From CAYTRP01 sp964625145 (GTDB taxonomy: Bacteria > Sumerlaeota > Sumerlaeia > SLMS01 > JAHLLQ01): DNA of 16,758 nt. Shown here one piece after another: positions 7,047 to 13,737 of the stretch. Made by a program: the position numbers and the translations under genes. The notes under the pieces were generated by a model. That model worked only from the letters and a program-made list of their open reading frames with translations, was not told the DNA's origin and did no database searches. The stretch is taken from NCBI GenBank assembly GCA_964625145.1, contig CAZVAQ010000078.1, forward strand, positions 1-16,758, written 5' to 3'. Numbering within the stretch: the stretch's first letter is position 1; every line of letters begins with the position of its first letter.

Positions 7047-8374
7047 TGGGCGGGCCGCTCCGGAGTCACGCGGTCGTAGGTGTAGGGGACATGGCATCCC
7101 GTCTCGCAGGTTCCGCCGGTCTCGTTCTTCTCAAACTTGACCTGCATCATCCATCGGCCAAAGGGGACTTCGCTGCGCACATGGTTTGGTTGGACGGACG
7201 CGTGCTCCGCGTGGCAGGCGCGACAGGTGCGCCCCTTCTCGCGGTTGACGTGCAGGTAGTGCAGGTTGCGGTCGCCGTCGCGGAATCCGGTCGTCGTGGA
7301 GCGTTCGTTCCTCACGATCGTGCCGTCATGGCACTCGAAGCAGAAGTCGTAGGCGCCTTCCTTGTACGGCGCATAGAAGTCCTTGGGGAACGGCTTGGCG
7401 AGGATCGCGGCGACGTCCGAGCCGTGAGGCTTGTGGCAGGCGACGCAGTTTTGCTCACGGATGGGGCCGTGGAGGAAGCTGGCGCTGGCGATCTCCGCTC
7501 CGACGTTGTTTACGGAGATGTCATCCTTGTGGATCTCCTCGCTGTGGCAAGCCAGGCAAAGCTGCTGCGTGTGGGTGCTGAGGAGGCCCTGCTGGTTGGA
7601 CGCGTGGGGAGCGTGGCATTCGCGGCACCCCTTGCCGTCGGTCATGGAAGTGTGGGGGTGCGCAAATTCGGAGGAGTTCTTGATGAACTCGCCATGGCAG
7701 TTCAGGCAAAGGTCGGAACCTTCGATAGGGATGAAGTATTTGTGATCACCACCATGGGGATCGTGGCAGCCGGAGCAGATTTCCTCGACCGGTTCGTGCA
7801 CGACCACGGCGTTGGCCATCTGCACTTCCACATCGACGTGGCACCCGAGGCACAGGTCGCGGCGGGGCTCGATCAGCAGGCCCTTGTTTTCCGATTGGTG
7901 CGGCGTGTGGCAGATGAGACATTCGCCCATGGCAACGGGGCCGTGGAGATGCTGGCGGCCTTCCGTCACGCTGTCATGGCACAGATTGCACGACTCGGCG
8001 CCGAGGCCACCCTTGACGAACAGGCGGTTCTCGCCGCCGTGAGGGTTGTGGCACAGCGTGCAGTCGGCCTGGAAGGGGCCGTGCACGACCTTCATGTCCG
8101 GCTCGATGTCATGGCATGTCCTGCACAGATCCGGACCAGTGGCGGCGGCACGGAACTCGTGACGGCCGCCGATGGGAATGTGACAGGGCTCACACTGGTT
8201 CAGGTTCAGCGGCCCGTGAATGAACTCGTGCCCGGCGGTGTCGCCGTGGCATTCGGCCGTCACGCAGGAAGCGCCCAGGCGAATTTCCGCCGTGTTGGCC
8301 GGTGTCTTCAATGTTGGCACAAGGGTGACAGCCGCGGTGGCTATCGCCGTCAGTGCCAGGATTCGGAGTCTCAT
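7043..8374 (-). CDS. Periplasmic 15-haem c-type cytochrome (c3/doubled-CXXCH type)
   Basis: The 443-aa protein has a type I signal peptide (residues 1-29, TPANTA|E). Thirteen CXXCH motifs are flanked by two unusual ones: CVTAECH (CX4CH, residues 37-43) at the start and CETGCH (CX3CH) 16 residues before the C-terminus. Recurrent HGP or HEP segments precede many motifs (FIHGP, VVHGP, HLHGP, FLHGP), and CH-PHGG/CH-PH follows, which is the doubled-CXXCH pattern of cytochrome c3-like wires, with the extra His probably serving as distal haem ligands. It lies 21 nt after the CbcL-like gene with AAGGA 8-9 nt before the ATG. The position suggests a periplasmic carrier between the inner-membrane oxidoreductase and the outer-membrane complex. 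Soluble rather than lipidated: no lipobox is visible. Confidence 0.92.
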   Translation of the reverse strand: MRLRILALTAIATAAVTLVPTLKTPANTAEIRLGASCVTAECHGDTAGHEFIHGPLNLNQCEPCHIPIGGRHEFRAAATGPDLCRTCHDIEPDMKVVHGPFQADCTLCHNPHGGENRLFVKGGLGAESCNLCHDSVTEGRQHLHGPVAMGECLICHTPHQSENKGLLIEPRRDLCLGCHVDVEVQMANAVVVHEPVEEICSGCHDPHGGDHKYFIPIEGSDLCLNCHGEFIKNSSEFAHPHTSMTDGKGCRECHAPHASNQQGLLSTHTQQLCLACHSEEIHKDDISVNNVGAEIASASFLHGPIREQNCVACHKPHGSDVAAILAKPFPKDFYAPYKEGAYDFCFECHDGTIVRNERSTTTGFRDGDRNLHYLHVNREKGRTCRACHAEHASVQPNHVRSEVPFGRWMMQVKFEKNETGGTCETGCHVPYTYDRVTPERPAQ

Positions 8375-8395
8375 CGCCAGGTTCCTTTCTGATGG

Positions 8396-10486
8396 TCAGT
8401 GCAGGACATTGAGAAGTTCGGTGCGAATCGCTAGAATGATCAAGCCGATGCCGACCAGGAAGGCCGAGATGCCGAGGACGACACCCAGGACGCGCCAGCG
8501 CAGGGGCATCGGCTGCACGATTTCCTGCTCGAGTGTCTTCGACTCGACCAGGCGCTCGTAGAGCTCGGGGCGCTCTTCCTTCAACTCTTCCTCGGAGATC
8601 TGGCCCGTCCACATCGTCATATCGATGGGGAACTTTTCCGGACGCAGGTGCGTGTTGAAGAAGTGCACGAGGAAGATGACCGATGCCGCCAACAGGGCCT
8701 CGATGCTATGGATCACCATCGCGACGTTGAGCGACCAGCCGGGGAGTACCTTGGTGAAGAAGGTCGGATACCACAGCATCAGGCCACTGCCGCCAATGAG
8801 GATGACGCCCCAGATCTCGCCCCAGTAGTCGAACTTCTCGAAGTAGGTCCACCGGCCGAATCGCGGACGCGGGCCGAGGCGGAAGAACCACTTCACCATG
8901 GCGATGAAGTCGAAGAAGTCCTTCGGCTTGAGCAGCATGGAATCAGGCCCGATGATATAGCGCCAACGAGGCGTGGGGCACTTCTTCCAGAAGAAGATCG
9001 CCAGGTGAATCAGATGGATCGTGACATAGACGAAGGTTAGAATTGCGAAGAATCGATGGAGCGTTCCCATGGCGTGGATGCCGCCAAACGTCTCGGTGAG
9101 CCGCTGGGCCCATTGTGTGTAGCTATACTTCAGCGGGAATCCCGTCGCGACCAGGCCCAGGAAGCTGACCACGATCAGGCCGTGGGTGATGCGATGCAAG
9201 AGGCTGAAGCGGCGTACCATGCGTGGCTTACGGTGTGCGTGACCGGCCGGGTTGCGCAGGCGATCGACCAACGTGCGCTGGAACCACAGTAGTGAATGAG
9301 GCACGAAGACCAGGAGGACGCTGCACAGCAGGATGGTCATGCCCCAGAAGGTAAAGAACACCGCCGGATGCTCATTGGTATCCATGTAGTCGACGTGGGC
9401 GATGTAGCCGACAAAGTTGTCGTTGGCGTCCGGATGGCACTCGGCACAGGTCTCCTTGAGGTTCTCCTTTGCCACGCGGGAGTCGGCATGGTCCGCCGGC
9501 AGGATGTCATGGGCGCCGTGGCACTTGGAGCAAACCGCCACGCGGGTATCGCCCAGTTGGCTGGCCTTGCCGTGATAGCTGCGCAGATAGGAAGCGCCCA
9601 ATTCCAGATGGCAGTTGGAACATTCCGAGACGACATCAAACAGGAACTCCGACGTGACCTGCTTGACGCCGTGACTATGGTGGCAACTGGTGCAGGTGGC
9701 GGCGTCCTTGCGGCCTCCGGCGACGTTTTGGCCGTGCACGCTGCCGGCGAAGACGTTCACGACCCCTTGGTGGCATGAACCGCAGGTATTGGAAACATTG
9801 GAGAAATACAGGGGACTTGCGGGATCGCTCAGGGGTGCCATCGTGTGGGTGCCGTGGCAATCGGTGCACAATGGCCCCTGCACCAGACCCAACCGGAAGA
9901 TCGCCTCACCGTGGATGCTGTCGTGGAAGGTGCCGGCCGGATCAAAGCCCGCCTCGCCCACATCGGAATGGCATTCGGAGCAGCGCTCCACCATCTCGAC
10001 GACATAGTCGTACGTGCGTTGGTCGCTGGTGCGGCGGGTGATGTGGGCGTTGCCGTGGCAATCGGCACAATCGGGCGTTCCCTTCTTGGCGGGATCATGC
10101 AGGCCCTGGGTGACTTCGTGGGCTTCATCTTCATGGCACTTGCTGCAACTGATGGTCGCCACGCTTTGGGAGTGGGGGAGGGATTGAATGTCCGTGTGAC
10201 ACTGCTCGCAGTTCAGCGCGCCGTGGGCGGAGTTGAGGAATGTATCGTTGGGAACATAAAGCCCCGCCAGCTCGTCTGCATTGCGGAGTTCATGGCTGCC
10301 GGATTCCGGCGCGCGCACCATGGCGGCCAAGGCTGCGGGCGATCGTTCGCTGATCCATGGTTCGGCATGGCATCGCTGGCAGCGTGCGTTGACATCCTGG
10401 CCGTTTGAAACGGCAGCGAGCAGCACGAGAAGAAGCGCCGCAATCAGCGAAGGGTGCGTGGTTCTAGTACATGCGGTGCGGATCAT
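8396..10486 (-). CDS. CbcL-like fusion: 11-haem cytochrome c plus membrane cytochrome b
   Basis: The 696-aa protein has a signal peptide (residues about 1-30). Eleven CXXCH motifs follow, from CQRCH (36-40) to CAECH (347-351), with repeated S-x-HG spacers (DSIHGE, GSVHGQ, RSYHGK). Then comes a membrane part with about six helices, near 376-397, 431-450, 475-500, 558-577, 587-610 and 664-688. Histidines at 431, 435, 477, 491, 494, 593 and 608 are candidate b-haem ligands, as in HydC/FdnI-type cytochrome b. This periplasmic-c/membrane-b arrangement is that of Geobacter CbcL, an inner-membrane quinol oxidoreductase feeding extracellular electron transfer. Orthology is not claimed. The start overlaps the upstream pentahaem gene by 23 nt and has no clear Shine-Dalgarno, so coupled translation is likely. 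Longer in-frame starts (10720) lie in the upstream gene. Confidence 0.9.
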   Translation of the reverse strand: MIRTACTRTTHPSLIAALLLVLLAAVSNGQDVNARCQRCHAEPWISERSPAALAAMVRAPESGSHELRNADELAGLYVPNDTFLNSAHGALNCEQCHTDIQSLPHSQSVATISCSKCHEDEAHEVTQGLHDPAKKGTPDCADCHGNAHITRRTSDQRTYDYVVEMVERCSECHSDVGEAGFDPAGTFHDSIHGEAIFRLGLVQGPLCTDCHGTHTMAPLSDPASPLYFSNVSNTCGSCHQGVVNVFAGSVHGQNVAGGRKDAATCTSCHHSHGVKQVTSEFLFDVVSECSNCHLELGASYLRSYHGKASQLGDTRVAVCSKCHGAHDILPADHADSRVAKENLKETCAECHPDANDNFVGYIAHVDYMDTNEHPAVFFTFWGMTILLCSVLLVFVPHSLLWFQRTLVDRLRNPAGHAHRKPRMVRRFSLLHRITHGLIVVSFLGLVATGFPLKYSYTQWAQRLTETFGGIHAMGTLHRFFAILTFVYVTIHLIHLAIFFWKKCPTPRWRYIIGPDSMLLKPKDFFDFIAMVKWFFRLGPRPRFGRWTYFEKFDYWGEIWGVILIGGSGLMLWYPTFFTKVLPGWSLNVAMVIHSIEALLAASVIFLVHFFNTHLRPEKFPIDMTMWTGQISEEELKEERPELYERLVESKTLEQEIVQPMPLRWRVLGVVLGISAFLVGIGLIILAIRTELLNVLH

Positions 10487-11066
10487 GACAGGCCACACAG
10501 TCGGAGAGGTTGGGAACATCATGGTACTCGGCGACACCGGATTCGACGTCCACGTGGCACGTGTAGCACAGATCCGGCACGGCCTTGTAGAGCAGGCGTT
10601 TGTGGGTTGATTGATGGGGGACATGACACGGAACACATGTGCCCAGGTTGATCGGGCCATGATCCCAATCCTGTTCCTTGCGTTGGTCGGCATGGCACCG
10701 GTCGCACAGGGTCGCATCATGGGCGATGTCGAAGGTGCCCGTGCTCATGTCGTGGCACTCGGAGCACTTGCGATCGAGATAGGGCTGGTGAACGGACAGG
10801 ATGAGCGGCGGTGGTGCGGCGCGTTCGGCGGCGCCTTCAATGCCGCGAAGGCTGCGGGCGAAGGTGGAGATGACGCGTTCGGGTTCCTGCGGTTCATCAT
10901 CCGGATGTGGTTCCACGCCGGGAGGTGGAGGCACTCCATCGAAGAGGAAGGTGAGCACTTGATAGCGCGTGGAGGGGGAGCAGGCCATGCCCAGCATGCA
11001 CAGCACCATGACCAGGCCGAAGCCGGCGGCCTTGCGGTGACGTCCATGGTGACCCCAACCATTCAT
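10464..11066 (-). CDS. Pentahaem c-type cytochrome lipoprotein
   Basis: The 200-aa protein has a positively charged N-terminus, a hydrophobic stretch and a lipobox-like LGMAC (lipid Cys29; imperfect, with Met at -2). The anchor is followed by TRYQVLTFLFDGVPPPP, a conserved-looking segment seen after the lipid Cys in some multihaem lipoproteins as I recall, and then a flexible Pro/Glu-rich linker. Five CXXCH motifs (CSECH, CDRCH, CVPCH, CYTCH, CVACH) fill residues 101 onward with c3-like CH-PH spacing. ATG at 11066 is preferred over a TTG two codons upstream because AAGGA lies 6 nt before it. It sits 34 nt after the first NHL gene. A membrane-tethered relay between the CbcL-like protein and the outer membrane is inferred; which membrane holds it is unknown. 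Confidence 0.88.
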   Translation of the reverse strand: MNGWGHHGRHRKAAGFGLVMVLCMLGMACSPSTRYQVLTFLFDGVPPPPGVEPHPDDEPQEPERVISTFARSLRGIEGAAERAAPPPLILSVHQPYLDRKCSECHDMSTGTFDIAHDATLCDRCHADQRKEQDWDHGPINLGTCVPCHVPHQSTHKRLLYKAVPDLCYTCHVDVESGVAEYHDVPNLSDCVACHDPHRMY

Positions 11067-11100
11067 CTGCAATCCTTGATCCGCGACATGGTGGCGGCTG

Positions 11101-12222
11101 CTATTCTGTGTCCTTTGCGATGGCGAAGAAGTTTACAAAGTTCCACCCCTGCTGGTTGACGACGATGGCCAGGCTCTCGGGCTCGAATCCGGGGAGCAGG
11201 CGTTCCTGCATCCACGGGATCGATGGCCATGGCATGACGCGCACACCGGCGGGCAGATCCAGATTTCCGCCATCCGGCCCCGGCGCGCCGAAGAACAGGA
11301 GGAGGCGCCCTTCCTCATCGAATACCTGCACATTGGCAAAGCGCGAATCCGCAGCGAACAGCCGCCCGTCGCCATCCACGTCGATTCCCTTTGGCCAGGC
11401 GAACTTGCCAAAGGTGGTTCCCGGTCCACCGTAGACGGCGACCGGCTGGCCATCCAGTGTCAGCTTTTGAATCCGGAAGTTGCCCGTGTCGGTGACGAAC
11501 AGGTGGCCTTTTCCGTCCAACGCAAGATAGGTCGGAATGAAGAATTCGCCGGGTGCCGTGCCCAGCTTGCCGAACTTGCGAAGGAGGGATCCGTCCTTCC
11601 GGCTCCAAACTTCGACCTCGTGGGTGTCGGAGCCACAGACGAAGAGCTCATCGCCGCCGACCACGACGTCCACGGGTTGGATCTCCTCCGGGCGGCCCCA
11701 TGCATCGACGAATGACTCGTCGGGGGCGTAGACCAGCACGGCCTTGCGGACCTTGTCGGCCACGTACAGGCGTCCTTCGTTGTCAATGTCGATGTTGTTG
11801 GGTTGCTGGATCTTGCCGATGCCCCGGTCGCCCGCCAACCGATGGGCTCCCCCCGTGACCAGGTCGTATATGATGACCGTGTTGAAGACGGTGTCGCAGA
11901 CGTACAGGCGCTGGCCGTTGAGTGCCGCGTTGATGGGCTTGGCCATCGGGTACTGGGTGGGCTCGGGGCCGAGGATGAACTCGGCAAAGGCACTGCGGCT
12001 GCTGGGCAGGTCGGCGGTTGAGGAAACCGAGCCGAGGTATTGAACGCGGGGCTTGGCGGGCGGGAGGGGGAAGATCACCGGCGGAGCGGCCGACTGCTCC
12101 TTGCGCGAGGTGGCGCATCCGCCGGTCGCCAGGACCATCGCCGCAGCGCACAGCAGCAGGGCGGTTCGCACCATACCATGCCGCCAGTCTTTCCAGCTCG
12201 TTGTGGTGGCCCACTGCGTCAT
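11101..12222 (-). CDS. NHL-repeat six-bladed beta-propeller lipoprotein (first copy)
   Basis: The 373-aa protein has a long n-region, a hydrophobic segment and a lipoprotein-like ATGGC (lipid Cys36). A Pro-rich linker and PRVQYLGSV lead into six NHL-type repeats, for example FFIPTYLAL/LFVTDTGNFRIQKL and FAWPKGIDV/LFAADSRFANVQVF. The layout parallels the NHL lipoprotein at 3076-4116, so the two are paralogues. ATG at 12222 is chosen because GGAGG lies 9 nt upstream. ATG at 12174 is a plausible shorter start that still keeps the signal peptide, and upstream starts at 12276 and 12282 lack a Shine-Dalgarno. It is the first gene of the second block, after a 381-nt noncoding gap. A role as scaffold or binding platform for cytochromes is inferred from context; no catalytic motif is seen. 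Confidence 0.9.
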   Translation of the reverse strand: MTQWATTTSWKDWRHGMVRTALLLCAAAMVLATGGCATSRKEQSAAPPVIFPLPPAKPRVQYLGSVSSTADLPSSRSAFAEFILGPEPTQYPMAKPINAALNGQRLYVCDTVFNTVIIYDLVTGGAHRLAGDRGIGKIQQPNNIDIDNEGRLYVADKVRKAVLVYAPDESFVDAWGRPEEIQPVDVVVGGDELFVCGSDTHEVEVWSRKDGSLLRKFGKLGTAPGEFFIPTYLALDGKGHLFVTDTGNFRIQKLTLDGQPVAVYGGPGTTFGKFAWPKGIDVDGDGRLFAADSRFANVQVFDEEGRLLLFFGAPGPDGGNLDLPAGVRVMPWPSIPWMQERLLPGFEPESLAIVVNQQGWNFVNFFAIAKDTE

Positions 12223-12545
12223 GAATCCATCCCTCCAGACGTGAGACAACTGGCCTCCCTGCAATGAAAGGATCATGCCCAAGGGCTGGATTTGAGGCCT
12301 CTTTGGTGGCTATTCGGCATCAAGCGCCCCCGCCATTGGAGCTGGGGGAGTGATGGCCGCGAAAAGGCCTGTAAACATGCGGGTTTCGAGGACTTTCGAG
12401 TCTCGGTCTCCGAGTCGGAGCGATTCCGAAACCGGGAGAGAAGTCGCCATCGGCTGGGATGCTAGCCGGTTGCCGAGCAGCGCTCCTGCGAGTGTGACAG
12501 CGCGGTCCCACTTTCTCCTGCAACCTTGTTGGCAAGGCAGGTAAA
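12223..12545 (-). promoter_or_regulatory. Noncoding leader/promoter region of the second block
   Basis: This gap separates the two gene blocks and must hold the promoter of the NHL-led block if that block is transcribed separately. The clearest signal is GGAGG at the NHL start (12232-12236). No convincing -35/-10 or -24/-12 pair was found. Several small inverted repeats lie here: CCTTG-ttgg-CAAGG with an outer CCTG/CAGG (12517-12541), and a hairpin cluster at 12381-12433 listed separately. Two short overlapping minus-strand ORFs (88 and 95 codons) show no motif or ribosome-binding site and are not called. Confidence 0.45.
12381..12433 (-). other. Cluster of nested inverted repeats, possible structured leader RNA
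   Basis: An outer pair GGTTTCG (12382-12388) / CGAAACC (12427-12433) encloses GACT-ttcg-AGTC (12391-12402) and TCGG-tct-CCGA (12403-12413). TCGGA-gcgat-TCCGA (12415-12429) competes with part of the outer stem. The set could fold as a multibranched RNA or a DNA cruciform about 160-210 nt before the NHL start. The individual stems are short (4-7 bp), so chance pairing in GC-rich DNA is possible. It matches no riboswitch that I recognise. Confidence 0.3.
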
Positions 12546-12575
12546 TGGGGGCATCCCAACGAGGCGATGCCCCCA
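12546..12575 (-). terminator. Hairpin terminator after the tetrahaem cytochrome
   Basis: TGGGGGCATC (12546-12555) and GATGCCCCCA (12566-12575) form a perfect 10-bp stem around a 10-nt loop. It lies 28 nt downstream of the tetrahaem cytochrome stop. On the minus strand the stem is followed by only a short T-run (TTTACC), so it is a weak or assisted intrinsic terminator. Its position between two same-strand blocks supports separate transcription units. Confidence 0.7.
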
Positions 12576-12603
12576 ACCGTGAGAAACTCTTGGATTTCGG
12601 CGG

Positions 12604-13260
12604 TCACTTATCGTGACAGGTGAGGCACAGTTGGCTGCCGGTCTGCGTGATCATCAGCAGATTGTCGTTCACGGCGGCGGCCGCCCCGCCGTTGTGCACG
12701 TCGTGACAGGAGCTGCATTCCAGGCTGCCACCGATCAGCAGGTCATTGTGAATCGTGGAACCGATGCCCGAAGGTGACGAGGTGGGCGGGAAGAGCTCGC
12801 CATCCAGATCCGCCAAGGCATCGGTGTAGGGGAAGGACACCGGATGGTCGTTGGCCAGACCGTCCGCACCGATGGCCAAATCGCCTCCCAGAAGGATCAC
12901 CCCCTGGCTGCCGCCATAGGAATCCACCGCGACGGTGCCATCGTGACAGGAGAGGCACAGTCTGGAAACGCCCGCCGGTTGCGTCGTGGTCGCATCCATG
13001 GTTGGGCTGTTGTAGAGGGTGTAGGTGCGGGTGCTGACCTCATGATTCCACAGGGGCGCATCCACCGTGGTCATGTCCGCATTGTGGGCCGTGTGGCAGA
13101 AGATGCAGATCTGGCCATTCTCGTGGACGCCGGAGAAATCGTGGGCAGAGCCGGTGATTTCAGAGTTCGAAGGCGTGTGGAAGCCGACCAAGCCCAAGGC
13201 GATGACGCAGGCCGTGAGCAGGGGAATCCTGATGCGGGAATGGGCGACTGGGGCTGGCAT
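12604..13260 (-). CDS. Secreted tetrahaem c-type cytochrome
   Basis: The 218-aa protein has a signal peptide (hydrophobic core about 11-27) and four haem motifs: CIFCH (52-56), CLSCH (102-106), CSSCH (172-176) and CLTCH (212-216). Non-motif His40, His59, His139 (DHPVSF) and His179 are all conserved in the N-terminal module of the 12-haem protein of this window. They are therefore good candidates for the four distal haem ligands. ATG at 13260 has AGGAG 7 nt upstream; the longer start at 13299 is not needed. It is the last gene of the first block and is followed by a terminator. Size and haem number resemble extracellular tetrahaem cytochromes, including filament-forming OmcE-type proteins, but a soluble periplasmic carrier is equally possible. 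Confidence 0.92.
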   Translation of the reverse strand: MPAPVAHSRIRIPLLTACVIALGLVGFHTPSNSEITGSAHDFSGVHENGQICIFCHTAHNADMTTVDAPLWNHEVSTRTYTLYNSPTMDATTTQPAGVSRLCLSCHDGTVAVDSYGGSQGVILLGGDLAIGADGLANDHPVSFPYTDALADLDGELFPPTSSPSGIGSTIHNDLLIGGSLECSSCHDVHNGGAAAAVNDNLLMITQTGSQLCLTCHDK

Positions 13261-13319
13261 GGGGTGGCTCCTGGTGGATGGCTCTCGGGTGTATCCCAAT
13301 GGCGACGGCGTAGGGGTGC

Positions 13320-13706
13320 CTAGTTCCGGATCAGTCCGCTCACGACGTCCCGCAGTTCCTGCACATCAAAGTCCCTCGGAAGGAGGTAATTGATCCCCGC
13401 CGAGACAATTTTCATACCAAACTCGCGGCTGGGATTGCGGCAGACAACGACGAGCGGGGTGCGATTGTGGGCGCGCTTGATCTCCTTCAGCACGGTAACG
13501 CCCCAGTCCAGATCCTCGTCCACATCCAACAACACCGCCCCTGGCAGGGTCTTGGCCGTGCGGCAGAACAGGCCTTCGGTCACTTGGGCGCGATGCACGA
13601 TGCAGACTTCCAGATTGTCATCGTGCAGCGCGCCCTTGATGCGGTTGCACAACTCCTCGTCATCACTGACGACCCACAGAGAGTTGTCCCGCTCACGTTC
13701 CTTCAT
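13320..13706 (-). CDS. Stand-alone degenerate receiver (REC-like) domain protein
   Basis: The 128-aa cytoplasmic protein has the order of a response-regulator receiver domain: LWVVSDDEEL with the acidic pair Asp15/Asp16, strand AVLLDVD with candidate phospho-acceptor Asp61, strand PLVVVC, and helix-strand SAGINYLLP before a final helix. The usual Thr/Ser at the end of strand 4 is Cys89, and the invariant Lys of strand 5 is replaced by Pro-Arg. Phosphorylation-driven switching is therefore doubtful. There is no output domain. Two adjacent ATGs exist (13709 and 13706). GGAGG lies 3 nt from the first and 6 nt from the second, so the second is preferred. An in-frame start at 13901 lies inside the upstream cytochrome gene and is rejected. 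It sits between two cytochrome genes, which is unusual for a cytoplasmic signalling protein. Confidence 0.75.
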   Translation of the reverse strand: MKERERDNSLWVVSDDEELCNRIKGALHDDNLEVCIVHRAQVTEGLFCRTAKTLPGAVLLDVDEDLDWGVTVLKEIKRAHNRTPLVVVCRNPSREFGMKIVSAGINYLLPRDFDVQELRDVVSGLIRN

Positions 13707-13737
13707 CATGGGCCTCCGCCCTGGGATCTGTCCCCTC

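Noticed and set aside
5463..7079. Long plus-strand open frame (538 codons) opposite the barrel and thioredoxin-fold genes
   Set aside because: It spans two well-supported minus-strand genes and the gap between them, and its translation has low-complexity shadow character.
7046..8392. Plus-strand open frame (448 codons) opposite the 15-haem cytochrome
   Set aside because: It mirrors the minus-strand gene almost exactly and has no recognisable motif; the minus strand has 15 haem sites.
10487..10720. N-terminal extension of the CbcL-like protein to 10720
   Set aside because: The extension is the out-of-frame reading of the pentahaem gene; a clean signal peptide begins at 10486.
12245..12300. 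Sigma-54-like TTGGGC...TTGC upstream of the first NHL gene
   Set aside because: The distance between the GG and GC elements is about 15 nt instead of the required 10 or so.
12310..12607. Two overlapping minus-strand small ORFs (88 and 95 codons) in the gap between blocks
   Set aside because: There is no Shine-Dalgarno and no motif, and both run through the terminator hairpin; it is better read as noncoding.
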